From Golubevia sp. BC0850 (taxonomy: Eukaryota; Basidiomycota; Exobasidiomycetes; Golubeviales; Golubeviaceae), in the NCBI GenBank assembly GCA_012976225.1, contig JAAVVG010000006.1, positions 682,001 to 746,000 on the forward strand: a stretch of 64,000 nt of DNA, in the 5' to 3' direction. Below are positions 25,002-37,085 of the stretch, in pieces. Made by a program: the position numbers and the translations under genes. Position 1 is the stretch's first letter; every line of letters begins with the position of its first letter. The notes beneath the pieces are model-generated. The model did no database searches. It was given only the letters and a program-made list of their open reading frames with translations, and was not told the DNA's origin.

Positions 25002-26037
25002 ATGACAACTTCATCTCAAACTGAACACGAGCGTTCCATCAGCTGGTCTCTTTCTCTTTACCTCACCGAGCCAACATCTCTACCTTTCCTGAATTCAAAT
25101 CCAACTCTCTCCAAGTCAATCATCTTCGTCGGAGGCTTGACAGATGCACCTGGAACGGTTCCTTACATTCCAAGCTTAGTACGAACTCTTCATTCAATAG
25201 GATGGTCTCTAATCATGCCAACTCTCTCTTCTTCTCTCGGCGGTTATGGTCAAGCGTCTCTAGAAGGTGACGCCCAAGAAATTCAACTCTTACTTTGTCA
25301 TCTAAAGAAACAACAGGTGATCTTGATGGGTCATTCAACGGGATGTCAAGATCTAATGACCTACCTTTCAAAAGATAGACCGCAGAAAGTAAAAGGTGTG
25401 ATCCTTCAAGCTCCAGTTTCTGATAGAGATGATTTTAATTGTAGGAATCCAGATGGAAGTGAAGAGTTGGAATTAGCCACAAAACTGGTTAAAGAGGGCA
25501 AAGGTCATCAATTACTGCCTAGAGACATTTCCTCCGATTCTGAAAATGGGAGTGAAGATCTGAAAGGGAACACTAATCTTATCATCAACCCCGCTTTCAC
25601 TGCTTATAGATATCATTCTTTATTCTCCAAGAATGGGGACGATGATTTCTTCTCGAACGATCTAAGTGATGAGGAATTGAAAGAAAGGTTTGAACCGATT
25701 TTAAAGAGGGGGAAGGTTTTGGCTTTGCTGGGCGAAGACGAGTGAGTAGAATCTTGAGCTGATTCCAAGACTCGAGGACAACAAACCTCCAAAATGTGAG
25801 AGTCAAAATGAACGTTAAACTGATGTTCCTCTTTCTTCCTGCTTCTCGTCACCTTCCAGCGAGTTCGTTCCTAAACCATTAACTTCAGAAAGTTTTCAGA
25901 AACGTTGGTCTTCACTTTTCGACTCTTGGGATTTCGAGGTTCATCTCTTGAAAAAAGCGAATCATAAGGTTGAAAGGGGGGAGGCTCAAGTGCAGTTATG
26001 TAGGAAAGTGAAGGAGTTCGTGGAAAGAGTTGGATAG
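25002..26037 (+). CDS. DUF1749 alpha/beta-hydrolase, 305 aa
   Basis: Two exons, 25002-25741 and 25860-26037 (918 nt, in frame), joined by a GTGAGT...CCAG intron. Alpha/beta-hydrolase fold of the fungal-plant DUF1749 family: early strand SIIFVGGLTDAPGTVPYIP, then the nucleophile elbow VILMGHSTGCQDLMTYL with Ser in GHSTG, and VKGVILQAPVSDRD. A Ser/Asp-rich insert lies around residues 175-190. The second exon carries LKKANHKVE near the C-terminus; the His there fits the position of the catalytic His. No signal peptide, so cytosolic. Members have been linked to UPF0613 and siderophore-esterase-like proteins, but the substrate here is unknown. Confidence 0.82.
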
Positions 26038-27028
26038 TTCGGAAAATCTAGACCTTCGAATCTCTCTATTTTCTCTTCTATGGATGGCTTTCTTTAGCTG
26101 AAAGTCAGATGGTTCCGATCTGTTCAAGTCGATCTCAAGAAGGGGCTTGCCGAAATTTGTTGAAAGCGGACCGTTCTAAGATCGAAAGCATCGTTTGCTC
26201 TCCCTCAGTCTTTTCGACAAATCCCATAACATTCACCGGTAGCAGATGACAGAGCATAGAGACTTCATGTTCCTTTTTTTTCTGACCCAGACTTCCGAAG
26301 TGAGCCGTAGCAGGTCGGGCTCTCCTCCGAATCCCTCTACGAAAAAAGGGTTGTTGACGTTCTGGAGCAGAATAGCCCCACTAAGTCTCGTTTGAGCTGG
26401 TCCAAGATGAAGATGTGACAAGGTTCTTCCAAAAGAATTGAAAGTCAAGCAGTCGGAAAGCGACCTCGAGTTAATCTCGCAGGAGTCAAAGTCAAGGTGG
26501 TGACGCGAGATTCCCCGTTTCGCCTACGGGACCATTTCTGAAGAGTTACAATTAAAACTTACAGGTAGAAGGTCAACTGACAGCTAACAGCTTGTCCGAC
26601 GTGACAGAGAGCGTGTTTTTCCATTTCAAGGCTACTGCAGAATCGACGAACCCCAAAGACAATGTTCGAAGCTCTATCCACTCAAAAGCTATCTTTCTGA
26701 GACCTCGGCTTTTAGCAGAATCTCCTAAGATGATCACGAGAGCGAGGATAACGTTGTGAGATTCGGCCTCATCTTATGACACCACGCTCAATCTACCGTT
26801 CCGATAATGACTGGAACAGAGAGAAGATTCGGAACTAGGCATAGAACAAATATAGAACATCCGGACGTGAGAATCAATCTGTAGTAGACTAGAGTGTACT
26901 TTGGCGGGTAGGAGAACTGACGGAACAGAGAGACGTGAGACCTTTCGGTCAGCTTTTGGCGTTTCGAACTGAATTCTTCACCATCACCAAAGACTCAAAT
27001 CTCACTTCTCAACTCATAACGAGGTTCT
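26038..27028. other. Gene-free gap between convergent genes
   Basis: About 990 bp with no supported gene on either strand. One small inverted repeat with 8-bp arms (AATCTCGC at 26473-26480 and its complement at 26505-26512) is present. It is long for a convergent 3'-3' gap in this window and could hide an unannotated non-coding transcript. Confidence 0.4.
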
Positions 27029-27452
27029 CTAAATCAACTGCAAGAGGACTCCGATTCCGAACAGAGCGGAGATAGCGTAGAGAGCTTTGTTGTTGATTCT
27101 TCTTCCTGAGTCACTGTCACCTTGACCCAAGTGGTACTTGAGGAAGTCTTGGTAGGTACCAATCTGTAAATTCACAGTCTTTGAGATCTTGTGGGCACAA
27201 TCCTGGGCACTCTCAAAACCGGAGAGTAGAAACCGTAGATGTTGATGGGCGTGTCATTGTGTGTTGCTCTAGCGGAGAGTACCCGAACAATTCACTTTGA
27301 TCTTCCGTTCCGACCACCGTGAGATTACCATCTTGAATTTGACATCTCTCTGCGATATCTTTGCAAATCGTGACGGAGGCATTGTAAGGTTGCTCCCATC
27401 GAACGGCGTTGATGACCAGCGAGCAATTTGAGATGGTAGAGTTTAGATCCAT
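27029..27452 (-). CDS. Doubtful small gene with possible C-terminal membrane anchor
   Basis: A stretch ending at a TAG (27029-27031) encodes QDCAHKISKTVNLQIGTYQD followed by FLKYHLGQGDSDSGRRINNK and a hydrophobic tail ALYAISALFGIGVLLQLI, like a tail anchor. Upstream, a frame starting MDLNSTISNCSLVINAVRWE (27452) has four Cys and a DGNLTVV segment that faintly recalls CVNH or other small secreted folds. I cannot find a single convincing intron that joins the two; a weak donor near 27310 and the acceptor GCCCAG near 27200 would keep frame. They may be one gene, two, or chance. No family recognised. Confidence 0.3.
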
Positions 27453-27736
27453 GATGCTGTTTTGATATTTGAGAGTAATACACGAAGAATGAAAGAAATG
27501 AATAAAAGAGAAATTTTCGGGGCTCTTAGGTATAGCACTTTGGGAAACGTTCTGCCTTTTGGAGAATGCGAGCTAGTGACCACGAGGTCCTTGCAAAGTA
27601 CTCCTCTAGGTGGATTCACGACTTCCCTTTCCTTCTTTCCTGACTTTCACGCAAACTTCAAGCTTAGATAAAGTTGCGTCTGCTGTTTCATTCTACAAAG
27701 TAGACTATCAACAGAAGGAATCAAAACCTAGTCATA
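27453..27736. promoter_or_regulatory. Probable upstream region of the secreted-protein gene
   Basis: 284 bp between the doubtful minus-strand gene and the plus-strand start at 27737. No TATA box stands out. Assigned as promoter only from position. Confidence 0.35.
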
Positions 27737-30453
27737 ATGCTCAAGCTCGGGATTTGTTTAGCATGCATGCTACTCGTCCTCACCAAGTGGGTTGAAGCAA
27801 ACCTGATCAACGAGATAATTGAATCAGTCATGCCAGGCAACAGTGAGTGATTGAGAGGAAAGGAGCGAAGAGAGGGCTTCTGCTGACCTTCAGCCCCTTC
27901 TCTAACAACGATTCGTCGCAGCTTCCACTGCTGCTGGATCTACCAAGGCTCAGAACCAAACACAGAGACAAAGCCCCCATTCCTTCTATCGTAGCCCCTT
28001 TCCATCGCCTCCCGAGTGCGATGTGCGCGTCTGGGTCAGGAGTGAAGACCTCCGTCCTTCAAGCATCGTCGAAGGAGATGTCAGAATCTTGAATAATCTG
28101 ACAGATCGATCTTTAGAAGAATGCAACATCGTATCTTGGTCATTGGGTCTACGCTTCAGAGAAAGAGGTGCCGTTCAGTATCTGACTGGGCGGCCTATGA
28201 GACCTACTCAACCTCAAGGTCTCAACTTGACTGCTCACGCTGATGATGAAGAAGCGGACCTTCCCTTCGAATCCGATCAGATGGTCTTTGGAAGTATTAA
28301 GGAAACAGTAAGAGATGAGGGTCGTGAATTAAGGAAGAAATGGGACCTGGATCTGGAGAGCTGGGTGGAGAAAGTCAGAGATTGGGAAGAATCAAGCGCT
28401 TATTCGGCTACCGAGAAAAACATCACTGTTTTCGAGAGTTTCTTGGATATGGGAAGTCCAGAAAGTACCAGATTAGATGGTGAGTCTTTATAAGGAAAAA
28501 GTCTGGATGTGTGCTCCGTCTTTTTCAAGAACTGAGCGACCATTGTCTGTTTCTGCTTCTACAGATTCTCCCAACCAACATCAAGTCGAGAGCTTCGCAG
28601 TCGTCGTCCCTTCCACCAATTTCCTTGCAACTGAAGCTGATTCTCATTCCGGGGGCTTGCATGGTCCTGCCGTGAGTTCGATTCTCGAGGTTGTGAGATC
28701 TCAACACCCCGCTGATTCTTCCCAACTCTACTTTCTGTGTCAGATCGAGGTCGGGTCTTCAATAGATCTAAGCTACTTCGCAAAGGTTAAATTGGCCAAC
28801 GGCACTGCAATTGATGTCCCTGCGGGCAAGGCAACTTTCCTACCACTACCTCAAAGCGAAGTTGGTCTGTCGCTTGCAAGAGATGGCGAGACCGCCCCGC
28901 CCACTTCGGTCTTTGATCTGAAGTTCGAAAAGTGTAAGCAAGTGGACCAGCTGGACCATGATCAGGAATGGAAGATGGAACTGGAGATGCCCTCTATGGG
29001 ACAACTTGTTCAGGGTACGTCCGACTCTGGCTGTTTTCTTGTTCTTATCTTTCTTCTAGCTGAAGTTTAGCTTACAAACCCTTCTCATTCAGGTCGGAAC
29101 TATACTCTGAATGGAACATTGACTGGTCTTCTCTCTTCGAATCGCCTTCCCGTCAGCCTTTCCGTTCACCTCTCGGTTGACAGCCACTCGCATTGGGCTT
29201 TGAAGACTCTGACCGAAACCGAGGAGCTAGACATGGACATAGACATGGACTATTCCGGATCTCAGTCCAACAGAACTGAGCTTTTAAAAAAAGCTGCTGA
29301 GACCATCAAGAGGATCTCCCGCTCAACGGAAAAGCAACAACAGAGTCATCCTCACCTGGAAATGCTTTTGAGGGAAAACAAAAAGTCATTAGATGACCAG
29401 GGTCGAGAGAAGGAAATCTCATTCGGAAGAAACGAGTACTGGCGAAATGAAGTGAAAGGAACCGGTAGAAACCACGACTTTGAACAAGAAGCCGCGTCTC
29501 AACTCCGAACGAATTCAACTTTAACTTCCTACGACTTTCAAATTCATCTCACCATTCCCAACGACACCTTTCCCACCTCTAGATCAAGCTTTGATACTTT
29601 CACCTCATCGCTTCAGTTCGACCTCAAGACTGTAGACGTCGTAGACTTGGCCTGTCTTAATGTTCTAGTCAAGAAAGAAAAACGAATTAAGCCCTCGGAG
29701 ACCGAGATTCTCCGATGCGACTCCTCCTCTTCTTCAGTCGAAAAACATTCAGAGATCAATCACGAGCTTTCCAATTGGGTTCTAGACAAGCACAAGATGA
29801 AGGATTCGGCGGAGCTTTGGAGAAAGGTTTTCGATACGAAGCCAAGATCTTGGAACGATGAGAATCTTCCAAGCCGCTCTCAGCATCAAACGGTTCAGGT
29901 GACGATCGTTCCAAGAATCTGGAGTGAGCCCAAGAGAACTCAGAAGCTGGAAGAGATACTCTCGACAAAAGAGGCTTCGAAGTACCCTCCCTTCCACTAC
30001 TCGGAAGAATCAAGTCACGCTAGAGCCCCCATGTTGATCAAAGGTTCTCAAGAGGAAATCTTCAGAGCCGTCGATCTTCTAGTGGAAGAGAGGAAACATC
30101 ACGAATCCATTCGTACCAATTCAAGCGCTGCAAATCTCAACCACCTGGATGCTTCTTTTCCAATCGTCCAAACTGTTTCAAGCTCTAGCGTCACTCTACA
30201 CTCAAGTGGAATGAAAAAGTACAAGCTGAAGCAGATCAAACGCAAATTAGGCTCAGAGCACATGATCCCAAAATCGGAAAATAGGGATGACGAGGATGAC
30301 TTCGCTCAGAGAGGTTTTCAAGTCATCAACATAAAGTTCTTAAGGCCTGGCGTTTGGCGATACCCAGCAAAGAGAGGTTCCGCCGCATTGGATATTGGTC
30401 TCATTTGGAACGAAAATGTCATGCTGGACATCTTGAAGGGTAGAAGAGGATGA
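27737..30453 (+). CDS. Large secreted or ER-lumen glycoprotein, 824 aa, unknown function
   Basis: Four exons: 27737-27842, 27922-28479, 28565-29014, 29093-30453 (2475 nt, in frame). The N-terminus MLKLGICLACMLLVLTKWVEA is a good signal peptide. The mature protein has many N-X-S/T sequons (for example NLT, NGT, NYT, NRT, NST, NDT), fitting passage through the ER. The first domain reads CDVRVWVRSEDLRPSSIVEG, then DVRILNNLTDRSLEECNIV and SLGLRFRERGAV, a beta-strand pattern a little like arrestin-N domains; that is only a resemblance. The last exon, half the protein, has no recognised domain and ends ALDIGLIWNENVMLDILKGR. No transmembrane helix and no HDEL-type tail are visible, so secretion is as likely as retention. 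No neighbour explains its role. Confidence 0.75.
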
Positions 30454-30756
30454 TTGATCGGGTTTGGCTCTGGATTGGACAGTTTCGCTTCTTATTTAAT
30501 TTTTTCCCATCAGATTCTTTGTGATCTGCTTCTATGTTTAAAATTCTCAATCAAAACATTTGTCTCTCGCCTGTTCTTGTCGTCTCGGGGAATGAAGACT
30601 TAAAATTCCTGGGTGACAGATTACAAGAAGAAAGATTCGAGAAAAAACTGGAGATTGGAGAACGATGAGGTGAGAGAGACGAAAAAGAAAGGAGAATTGA
30701 AGCCTTGAAGGAGGATATAGCACACCGCCGCTGGGGTAAATAAGAAGAAGCTCAGG
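30454..30756. other. Convergent 3' gap
   Basis: 303 bp between two convergent stop codons. It should hold both 3' ends; AT-rich runs (30495-30545) may serve polyadenylation. No gene seen. Confidence 0.4.
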
Positions 30757-33745
30757 CTACTTTGCCTTGGCTTTCCCCTTCCCTTTCCCTTTCGGCCTCA
30801 CTCCATCTTCCTCTCCCTGATCAGATGCCTCATCTTGATCTCCAGCATTCCAACTCCTATTTGGCAATCTAGTGAAAGAGCTTTCAGCGCCATTCTGATC
30901 CATAGAGGTGTCATGAGTGGAATGCATTGGTTGAGAATTTCTAGCTTGAGCAAAGAAGAGTTTGACTTTTCTTTTGGAGACGTTTTCGATCGAATAAGGA
31001 TTGCCTGGGGAGAAGGAAGAGTCAAAGGTAGAAAGATGGACAAGAGGAGATCAGATGCTCGCTTTCCGAGTGAGGGATATCACTTTCGTTGAAATTGAAC
31101 TCACCTCTAGGCACCAAGAACATCCCGCCTGGAGCGACGATGAAATTGCTCTTGAAGACTTTGACTCTGACTGCTCCTTCTATGACAACAAAGGTCTGCG
31201 ATTGAGGGAAGAAAAGGAGGGGTGAGAAGACGGCTTCAAGGCGGATTCGAGATCTGACCCAACAAGAATTCCCTTTCCCTTTCCCATTTCCTAGACTCAC
31301 GTAATTGTTGTCCTTGCTTGGTTTCGTTGGTTTCAGCCCATTCACTGGAATCTCCAAGACTCCAGCCGCCATGAACTCATCTACACCGAAAACCTTTTCG
31401 AAAAAGAAAGAATTATTGAAAGCCTTCCTCGGTCGAGTCTGTTTCGAGGTACAAGCAATTCCTGTAATAAGGGTCAGAGACAACGGAAAAAAAAGAAAAA
31501 AAAAGGTGTCAAAAACAGAGAAGCCATTCGAATCCCGAAACAGACTATCCGATTTCATCCAAGGTACTCACTTCGTTCCAGCTCTGTTCCCTGTTCAGCA
31601 TCAAACACAACACCATGAGTATTAGTTTCGGCATCCCAATCATCTTCAGGATGTTTCGTAGCAGCTGTAGGATCCAAAGCCATGTCTTCATATTCAATTT
31701 CATCTTCTCCATCTTCATCTGGATTTCTCTTTATCCTTTTAACCTTTTTAGTGTTCTTGATACCAGATTTCTTAGGCATAGCCAACTTCATCCCAGAGAA
31801 AGTGCCTTCACCCTCTGCTCTCGGAACTCTGATGACCTCCTTCATCGTCACTCCGCCAATTCTTTTAGGATCAGCTTCGAATTCATCTTCTTCATGTTCA
31901 TCATCATCATCATCATCATCTCCATCTCCATTCTTAGTTGGAGAAGCTCTTTTCTTCGGTTGAGAAGGTAAAGAAGATCTACCATAAACAACTCTTTCAC
32001 CTCTCCAAAATTCCAAAGGTTTGATCCTATGTCTACCACCTCTTCTTAAACCTTCTTCATTGACTTTATTCTCAGATCTTTGATAAGCAGATGGAATTCT
32101 TTCTACAACTTCTCTATGGATAGTTTCTTGATTCGTACCAGCTTTGGTTTTGGTAGTTCTTTTCTGAACTTCCAACACTGGCATGTTTCCGTTTGGAATT
32201 TCTTGAAGACCAGAAGATGTTTGTTTGGCTTTCCCTTTCCCTATTCCTTTATCAGAAGTAACCTTCTTTGATTTAACATTTGATTTAGATGCTTCAGAAA
32301 GATCTTTCCTTTTAGCAGCTGCTTTCTCTTTCTTCCCAGCAGTAGTGTATTCCAAAGCTTCTTCTCCAACATCATCTTCGATAATTTGTTCAACTTCCAT
32401 GGGTCCATAACCTTCTTCCTCTTCTTCCTGACCATCAACAAAGTCTTGAGGATAATCATCTTGAGGAAAGTCAATTTCCATTTCATTAGGTTCGACAGTT
32501 TCTTCTTCCGCCACAGCCTTCTTCTTATTCGTACTCTTCTTCTTAGTTGGAGGAGGAGGAGAGATCGAACTAGATTTCTTGGACTTGCTGACGTTCTCTT
32601 TCTTGGTCCCTTTTCCTTCGACCTTCTTAGATTTAGCTTCCTCTTCTTGTTTCAATTTAGCAGCTTTCCTAGCTTCGTAACCTGCATTTGGAGCTTTGGT
32701 TCTTCCACCGAGTTCTTCTTCTGCTTCATCGTTTTCTACCTCTTCATCTCCAGCCATGGCACTTAAATCAAAAGATCTGGATCCAATAGGTTCATCTTCA
32801 TCTGAAAGACTGGATCGAGGTTTGGAAGCTAGAGATCGTCGATAGGCTGTTCCTGGAGAGAGAGCGGAGCCTGGAGAAGGAGAAGGAGAAGTTAAGAAGA
32901 CAGAAGCGGTTGAAGACATTGAAGGTTGATCAGAGGCGTGAGAGTGGAAAGGCAGTAAGAGTAGGTTGGGGTGGTGAGGGTCAATGGGCTGAAAACATGA
33001 ATCAAGCCACCGCATTGATGGCAGTTTAGGCTCCTCCAACAGAAAGCGCAGCTTTTACCAACGATGTCAATCAGGAAAAGAGAGGAACGAGAAAGTCGCG
33101 AAAGCCTTTCTGACCCTCTCACTCTTGCCCAGGCTGGTCTCATTTCTGCTACCTTCCAAATCTATATTCCCTTCTCCTTCCCACTCTAAAATCAGAAAGA
33201 GTCATGTTATTGATCAAGATCTCCCATCTAAAAGAAAGAGGTGATGGAGGTTACCAGATGAAGTCACTCTCCTCTCTTTGTACTCCCACCACCACCACCA
33301 CCAATCGCGTCCTAATTTCTCCAATTTACCTTTCGACTACCTGATTGAAGCGAACATAGAGAAAGCACTGAGATCTAATCTCCCAGTACTCACTCTGACC
33401 TATGTCCATACTGCTACTGTTCTTTGCAGAAGTTCTCCCTTTGAAGCTACTCCTTCCGGCTCCAACTCTACCACTTGGTCCCATCATACCATCCTGTCCA
33501 TCTCCTTCTTCTTCCGCTTCTTCTTCTTGATCATCATCATCTTCTTCTTCTTCTTCTTCTTCTTCATCGTCTTGATCATCGTCTTGATCTTGATCTTGAT
33601 CCTGCTGCTCCTGTTCTTGTTCTCTTGAAGCGTGTTTCAAAGCAGCATCCAACATTCCTTCAACGTCATCGACATCATCTGAGATTTGTAATCCAGTTCT
33701 TGATCCAACTCCTGCTTGATGAAATCGATTTCGGTTATGAGACAT
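30757..33745 (-). CDS. MIF2: Inner-kinetochore protein CENP-C/Mif2, about 716 aa
   Basis: Centromere protein that binds CENP-A nucleosomes and links to outer kinetochore. Likely exons: 33745-33394, 32870-31572, 31461-31301, 31195-31105, 31004-30757; the sum, 2151 nt, is in frame. The N-terminal exon has GVGSRTGLQISDDVDDVEG, like the Mif2 N-terminal conserved motif, then a long Glu/Asp/Gln tract. The CENP-C signature is clear: RRGGRHRIKPLEFWRGERVV. The C-terminal cupin dimerisation domain spans the last three exons (FMAAGVLEIPVNGLKP, TFVVIEGAVRVKVFKSNF, VAPGGMFLVPRGNPYSIENV), followed by a GKGKGKAKAK tail. Several acidic and Lys-rich blocks lie between. The 523-nt first intron is the weak point: other acceptors or a small extra exon between 32870 and 33393 are possible. 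Confidence 0.88.
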
Positions 33746-34078
33746 AGCTTAATTGATAGATAGTAGATAGATAGATAGAGGAGAGGAGACGGTCAGTTGT
33801 ATGGATAGGCGCGGTCAGCTCTCCAAAACTCCATCCGAGCTCACGTGTTTGCTTCAGATGTCGACCTCTAAAATTGAGATGGGAATTCGAAAAGTACTAC
33901 ATACAGGAGATTTACATGATTAACAGAAAAGAAATTGATGACCAAAGAGAAATAGAGCGAACGAGTGAAGGAAGTCAGAGGACGGAAAGGCTCCCACTAA
34001 GAACGTTTAAAAAGTACAAAAAACGATGAGCTATTTACTGAATGATTATTTGAAGGGGTGTTTATCACTCATTCGATT
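33746..34078. other. Intergenic gap with short GATA microsatellite
   Basis: 333 bp upstream of CENP-C. It holds an imperfect GATA-type microsatellite at about 33754-33779, directly before the CENP-C start on the minus strand, so it lies in that gene's leader or core promoter. Otherwise nothing is seen. Confidence 0.5.
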
Positions 34079-37000
34079 TCAGTCATAAGTCGTTCGATCT
34101 CTCAACCTAGCATTCTTCAAACCTCCCTTCCAATACCAACTTTGACCTTCCTCTCCTTCCTCTTCTTCAACCCCTTCTTCTCTAGCCTGTCTGGAACTTT
34201 GAGCTTGATCTTGAGAAGTATGATTCCTATTCAAATTAGAGCTCTCTTGGACTTTATCTTGATCTCTAGTCCTACTTTCACTTCTCCCTCTAATCGAAGC
34301 AGGACCTCCCTCATTCCTCTCCACCATTTCCTCGTTTCCTTGCTCTGCTTCTCCTTCTTCTACATCATCATCTTCTTCAATCCAACCATCCTCCTCATCT
34401 TGATTTGTAGCTTGAAGGTGGAATCCATTCTCTCCAGAATCAGCAGCAGTGGTTCCAGTGAGTTGACCTCCGCTTCCACCATTTGAACCATCACTTCTTC
34501 GACTATCATTTGAATGATTGAAATTCCTGAACTCTTGATTAGAGTTCGTCGTCGTCGTAGAATTTTGATTGATTGGAGGATTTGAGAGATTCGAGCTCGG
34601 AAGATTGGAATTTGGAGTTCTAGGAGTTGGAAGATTGGAATTCGGATTCCTAGGAGTTCCATTAGAATTGTTGATAGAAGACCTTTTCCTATTATGAGAT
34701 TTCGGATTTGAATTCGAATTAGAAGAAGTTCTAACCACGGTCCCACTTCCACCTGCAACGGCATTTCTATTGTTCCCGTCCATCATACCCCTTAAACCCA
34801 ATCCACCATTTCCACCACCTCTACCATTACTCATGACCTGTTCTCTAATGACACTTTGTTCTTCAGCTACAACTCTTGCAGCAGCAGCATGTTCTAATTT
34901 CAATCTTCTAACTCTACGTTTCAAGAAACCAGGTTGATGTGAAGCTATCCAACCAATGAAACCATTTCCAACTCCAGAAGAATTCTCAGAAGAGGATAAA
35001 GCCGTACCAGTTGGATTTGTAGAGGTTGAAGGAGCATTTGAAGATGAAGAACCAGCTACTGTTTGAGCGTCATTTGAAACATCTTGATCTTGTCCTTCTC
35101 CAGAACTTCCTTCTTCTTCCTGAGTTTGGTTTCGAGTTGATTCTTCTCCTTCATTTCCACCTATGGCAATCGATTCCAAAGCAGTTTCTCCAGGATTTTC
35201 ATCATTGAAATTGACTCTATTGTTTCTACCACTTTCATTTGCTGCTCCATCCGATTGAACTTGATCCGCATCTCCTTCGTTGTTGTTTCTTCTCCTTCTA
35301 CTGAGAATTCCGTTACCACCTCCATTAACTGCACTACCCCCTGCACTAATCGTCCCGTCATTACTTCTAGCAGTCCCTCTACCGCTTCCCATGCCCAAAA
35401 CCGAAGCAGATCCAACGATCCTACCTCTCAATCTTCTCATTCCTTCCATAACGTCTGAATCTCCACCTCCTGCAATAGCAGAAGATTCTCCTCCTCCATG
35501 ACCACTATCGTTCTCGTATTTCTTCGAAGCTAATCTTTCAGCTTTTTCTAACTTTCTACGTCTACGTTCTTCTCTCTTACGTTTCTTAGCTACTCTCTCT
35601 GCTCTATCTTCTACTTCTCCGATACCCTGAGAGATGCGAAAGAAAATTTGGAGAAGATGCTTTGTTTTGTAAGAACAGATAGCTAATTTCCTAATTCTCT
35701 TCCCCTGCAACCTGGCAGCTCCCCAAAGAAAAAGCAAGAAAAAACTCACCATTCCAGCTCCTACCCACCACCAAAAGCCCAACCAACTTTGCCAGATCGT
35801 AAGAGTCCAACAAACGTCTGGTAACCACCATAACCTATCATAAGCGATTTCAACAAAACTGATGGCAGTGTTCAAAATCGCCAATCCAACTGCTCCACCG
35901 CCAAATGAAGCGGTTCCACCATCGGTTCTCCAAGCTCTTTGTCTGTTGACCGCCAATCCCCAAATGAGCAAGGCGACCGTATAGAGGAGAGTTAGAGTCG
36001 AGTTACAAATGTTCCTGATCGAATCTCCTAAATCTGAAGTCTTCAAATCGTCATTCGAGGAAAGAGCTGTGAATTCCATACCTGAAGCTGCTAATGCCAG
36101 AGGTCCTAGCATCCAGAAGATCAGCCGCGCTTCTAGAGCTGATGGAAACAGCAGCGTTAGAAATTGGATGTGTGTTAACTGTTGAGGAGGAAGGAGGGAT
36201 AGAGAAAGATGGGAGTTAAGCAAGATATCACTTGATCTACTTCTTCAAGATGGAGTACTCACATGAACCAAAGCAGTAGTAACAGCTCTCATCAATAAAT
36301 AAAATACTGTTTCAACGATATTCCAACTACCATCTTGAGGTGGAACTTGAATTCCAATGTAACTAAACATGTATGGCCAAACCATTGATTTCTCTCTTAA
36401 CCTATCAAAGATCGAATGGATTTGAACTGAAACTGAACATAGTAACATTAAGGAAGATGAGATTTGAAGTAGGTAATTTCGTTTTGATAGGGGGAAATGA
36501 TAATGGATTGTGAATAATAAATGGATTGTTAAGACTGCTACTAAGGCTAAGTTGACTCCGTGAACTACGACTTGTGCAGGCATTGAGAAGGCAAAATCCG
36601 GCATTAAAGCTAACAAGGGATCGGAAGTGGAAGTTGAAGTTGGGAGAGGTTGACCATCGATTGTTGAGACTCCTCTGGGGGAAGGGAGAGGGAGGGGGGA
36701 AAGCCAAGGCCTCAGCTTTTGAATGAATCTTCTTTTGGAATCAATCTAGTGGCTTCAATACAATCACTTCCACTATGACTTTCTTCTCCACTCAATTCCC
36801 CTCAACTTGGAGGGAAATGCAACTACGCAGCATGATCCGATTCCCACTGAGCTCATCTTCATGCAGCATTCCTTTTCTGATTCCACTCGAGCTCTTTCCG
36901 GGTCCGTCTATATCTTACTTCACACATACTATCACTACAATGCTGATCTTTGAAATCAGAAAAGTAAGAACTCACGTAGGTAAAATGTCCAAAGTACTAG

Positions 37001-37085
37001 ACTCAGCTCTCCGAATAGCCTGGGCTAGCATATCCACAGCATAGCCTGTGGGATAAGCATTGGAGGGTCTCTGATTATCGGCCAT
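34079..37085 (-). CDS. Multi-pass membrane protein (about 7 TM) with long disordered Asn/Ser tail, about 873 aa
   Basis: Exons 37085-36976, 36674-36263 and 36178-34079 (2622 nt, in frame). Start MADNQRPSNAYPTGYAVDML. Hydrophobic helices include MPAQVVVHGVNLALVAVL, YLLQISSSLMLLCSVSV, VETVFYLLMRAVTTALVH, FWMLGPLALAASGMEF, STLTLLYTVALLIWGLAV, FGGGAVGLAILNTAISFV and WQSWLGFWWWVGAGM. Then comes a basic coiled-coil-like stretch (RVAKKRKREERRRRKLEKAE) and a ~550-residue tail rich in Asn, Ser, Gly and acidic residues. The layout recalls conserved fungal membrane proteins of unknown function; not a classic GPCR by motif. A GTGAGT at 35748 and CTCAG at 35626 bracket a 123-nt stretch without stops that may be an in-frame intron. 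If it is spliced, the protein is 832 aa. Confidence 0.78.

Noticed and set aside
31867-31930. CAT/TCA trinucleotide run resembling a microsatellite
   Set aside because: It is the coding sequence for an Asp/Glu tract in CENP-C on the minus strand, not a free repeat.
33490-33630. Long plus-strand open frame rich in Phe/Leu/Ile that looks like a membrane protein
   Set aside because: It is the antisense of the Glu/Asp/Gln tract in the first CENP-C exon; composition alone makes it open and hydrophobic.
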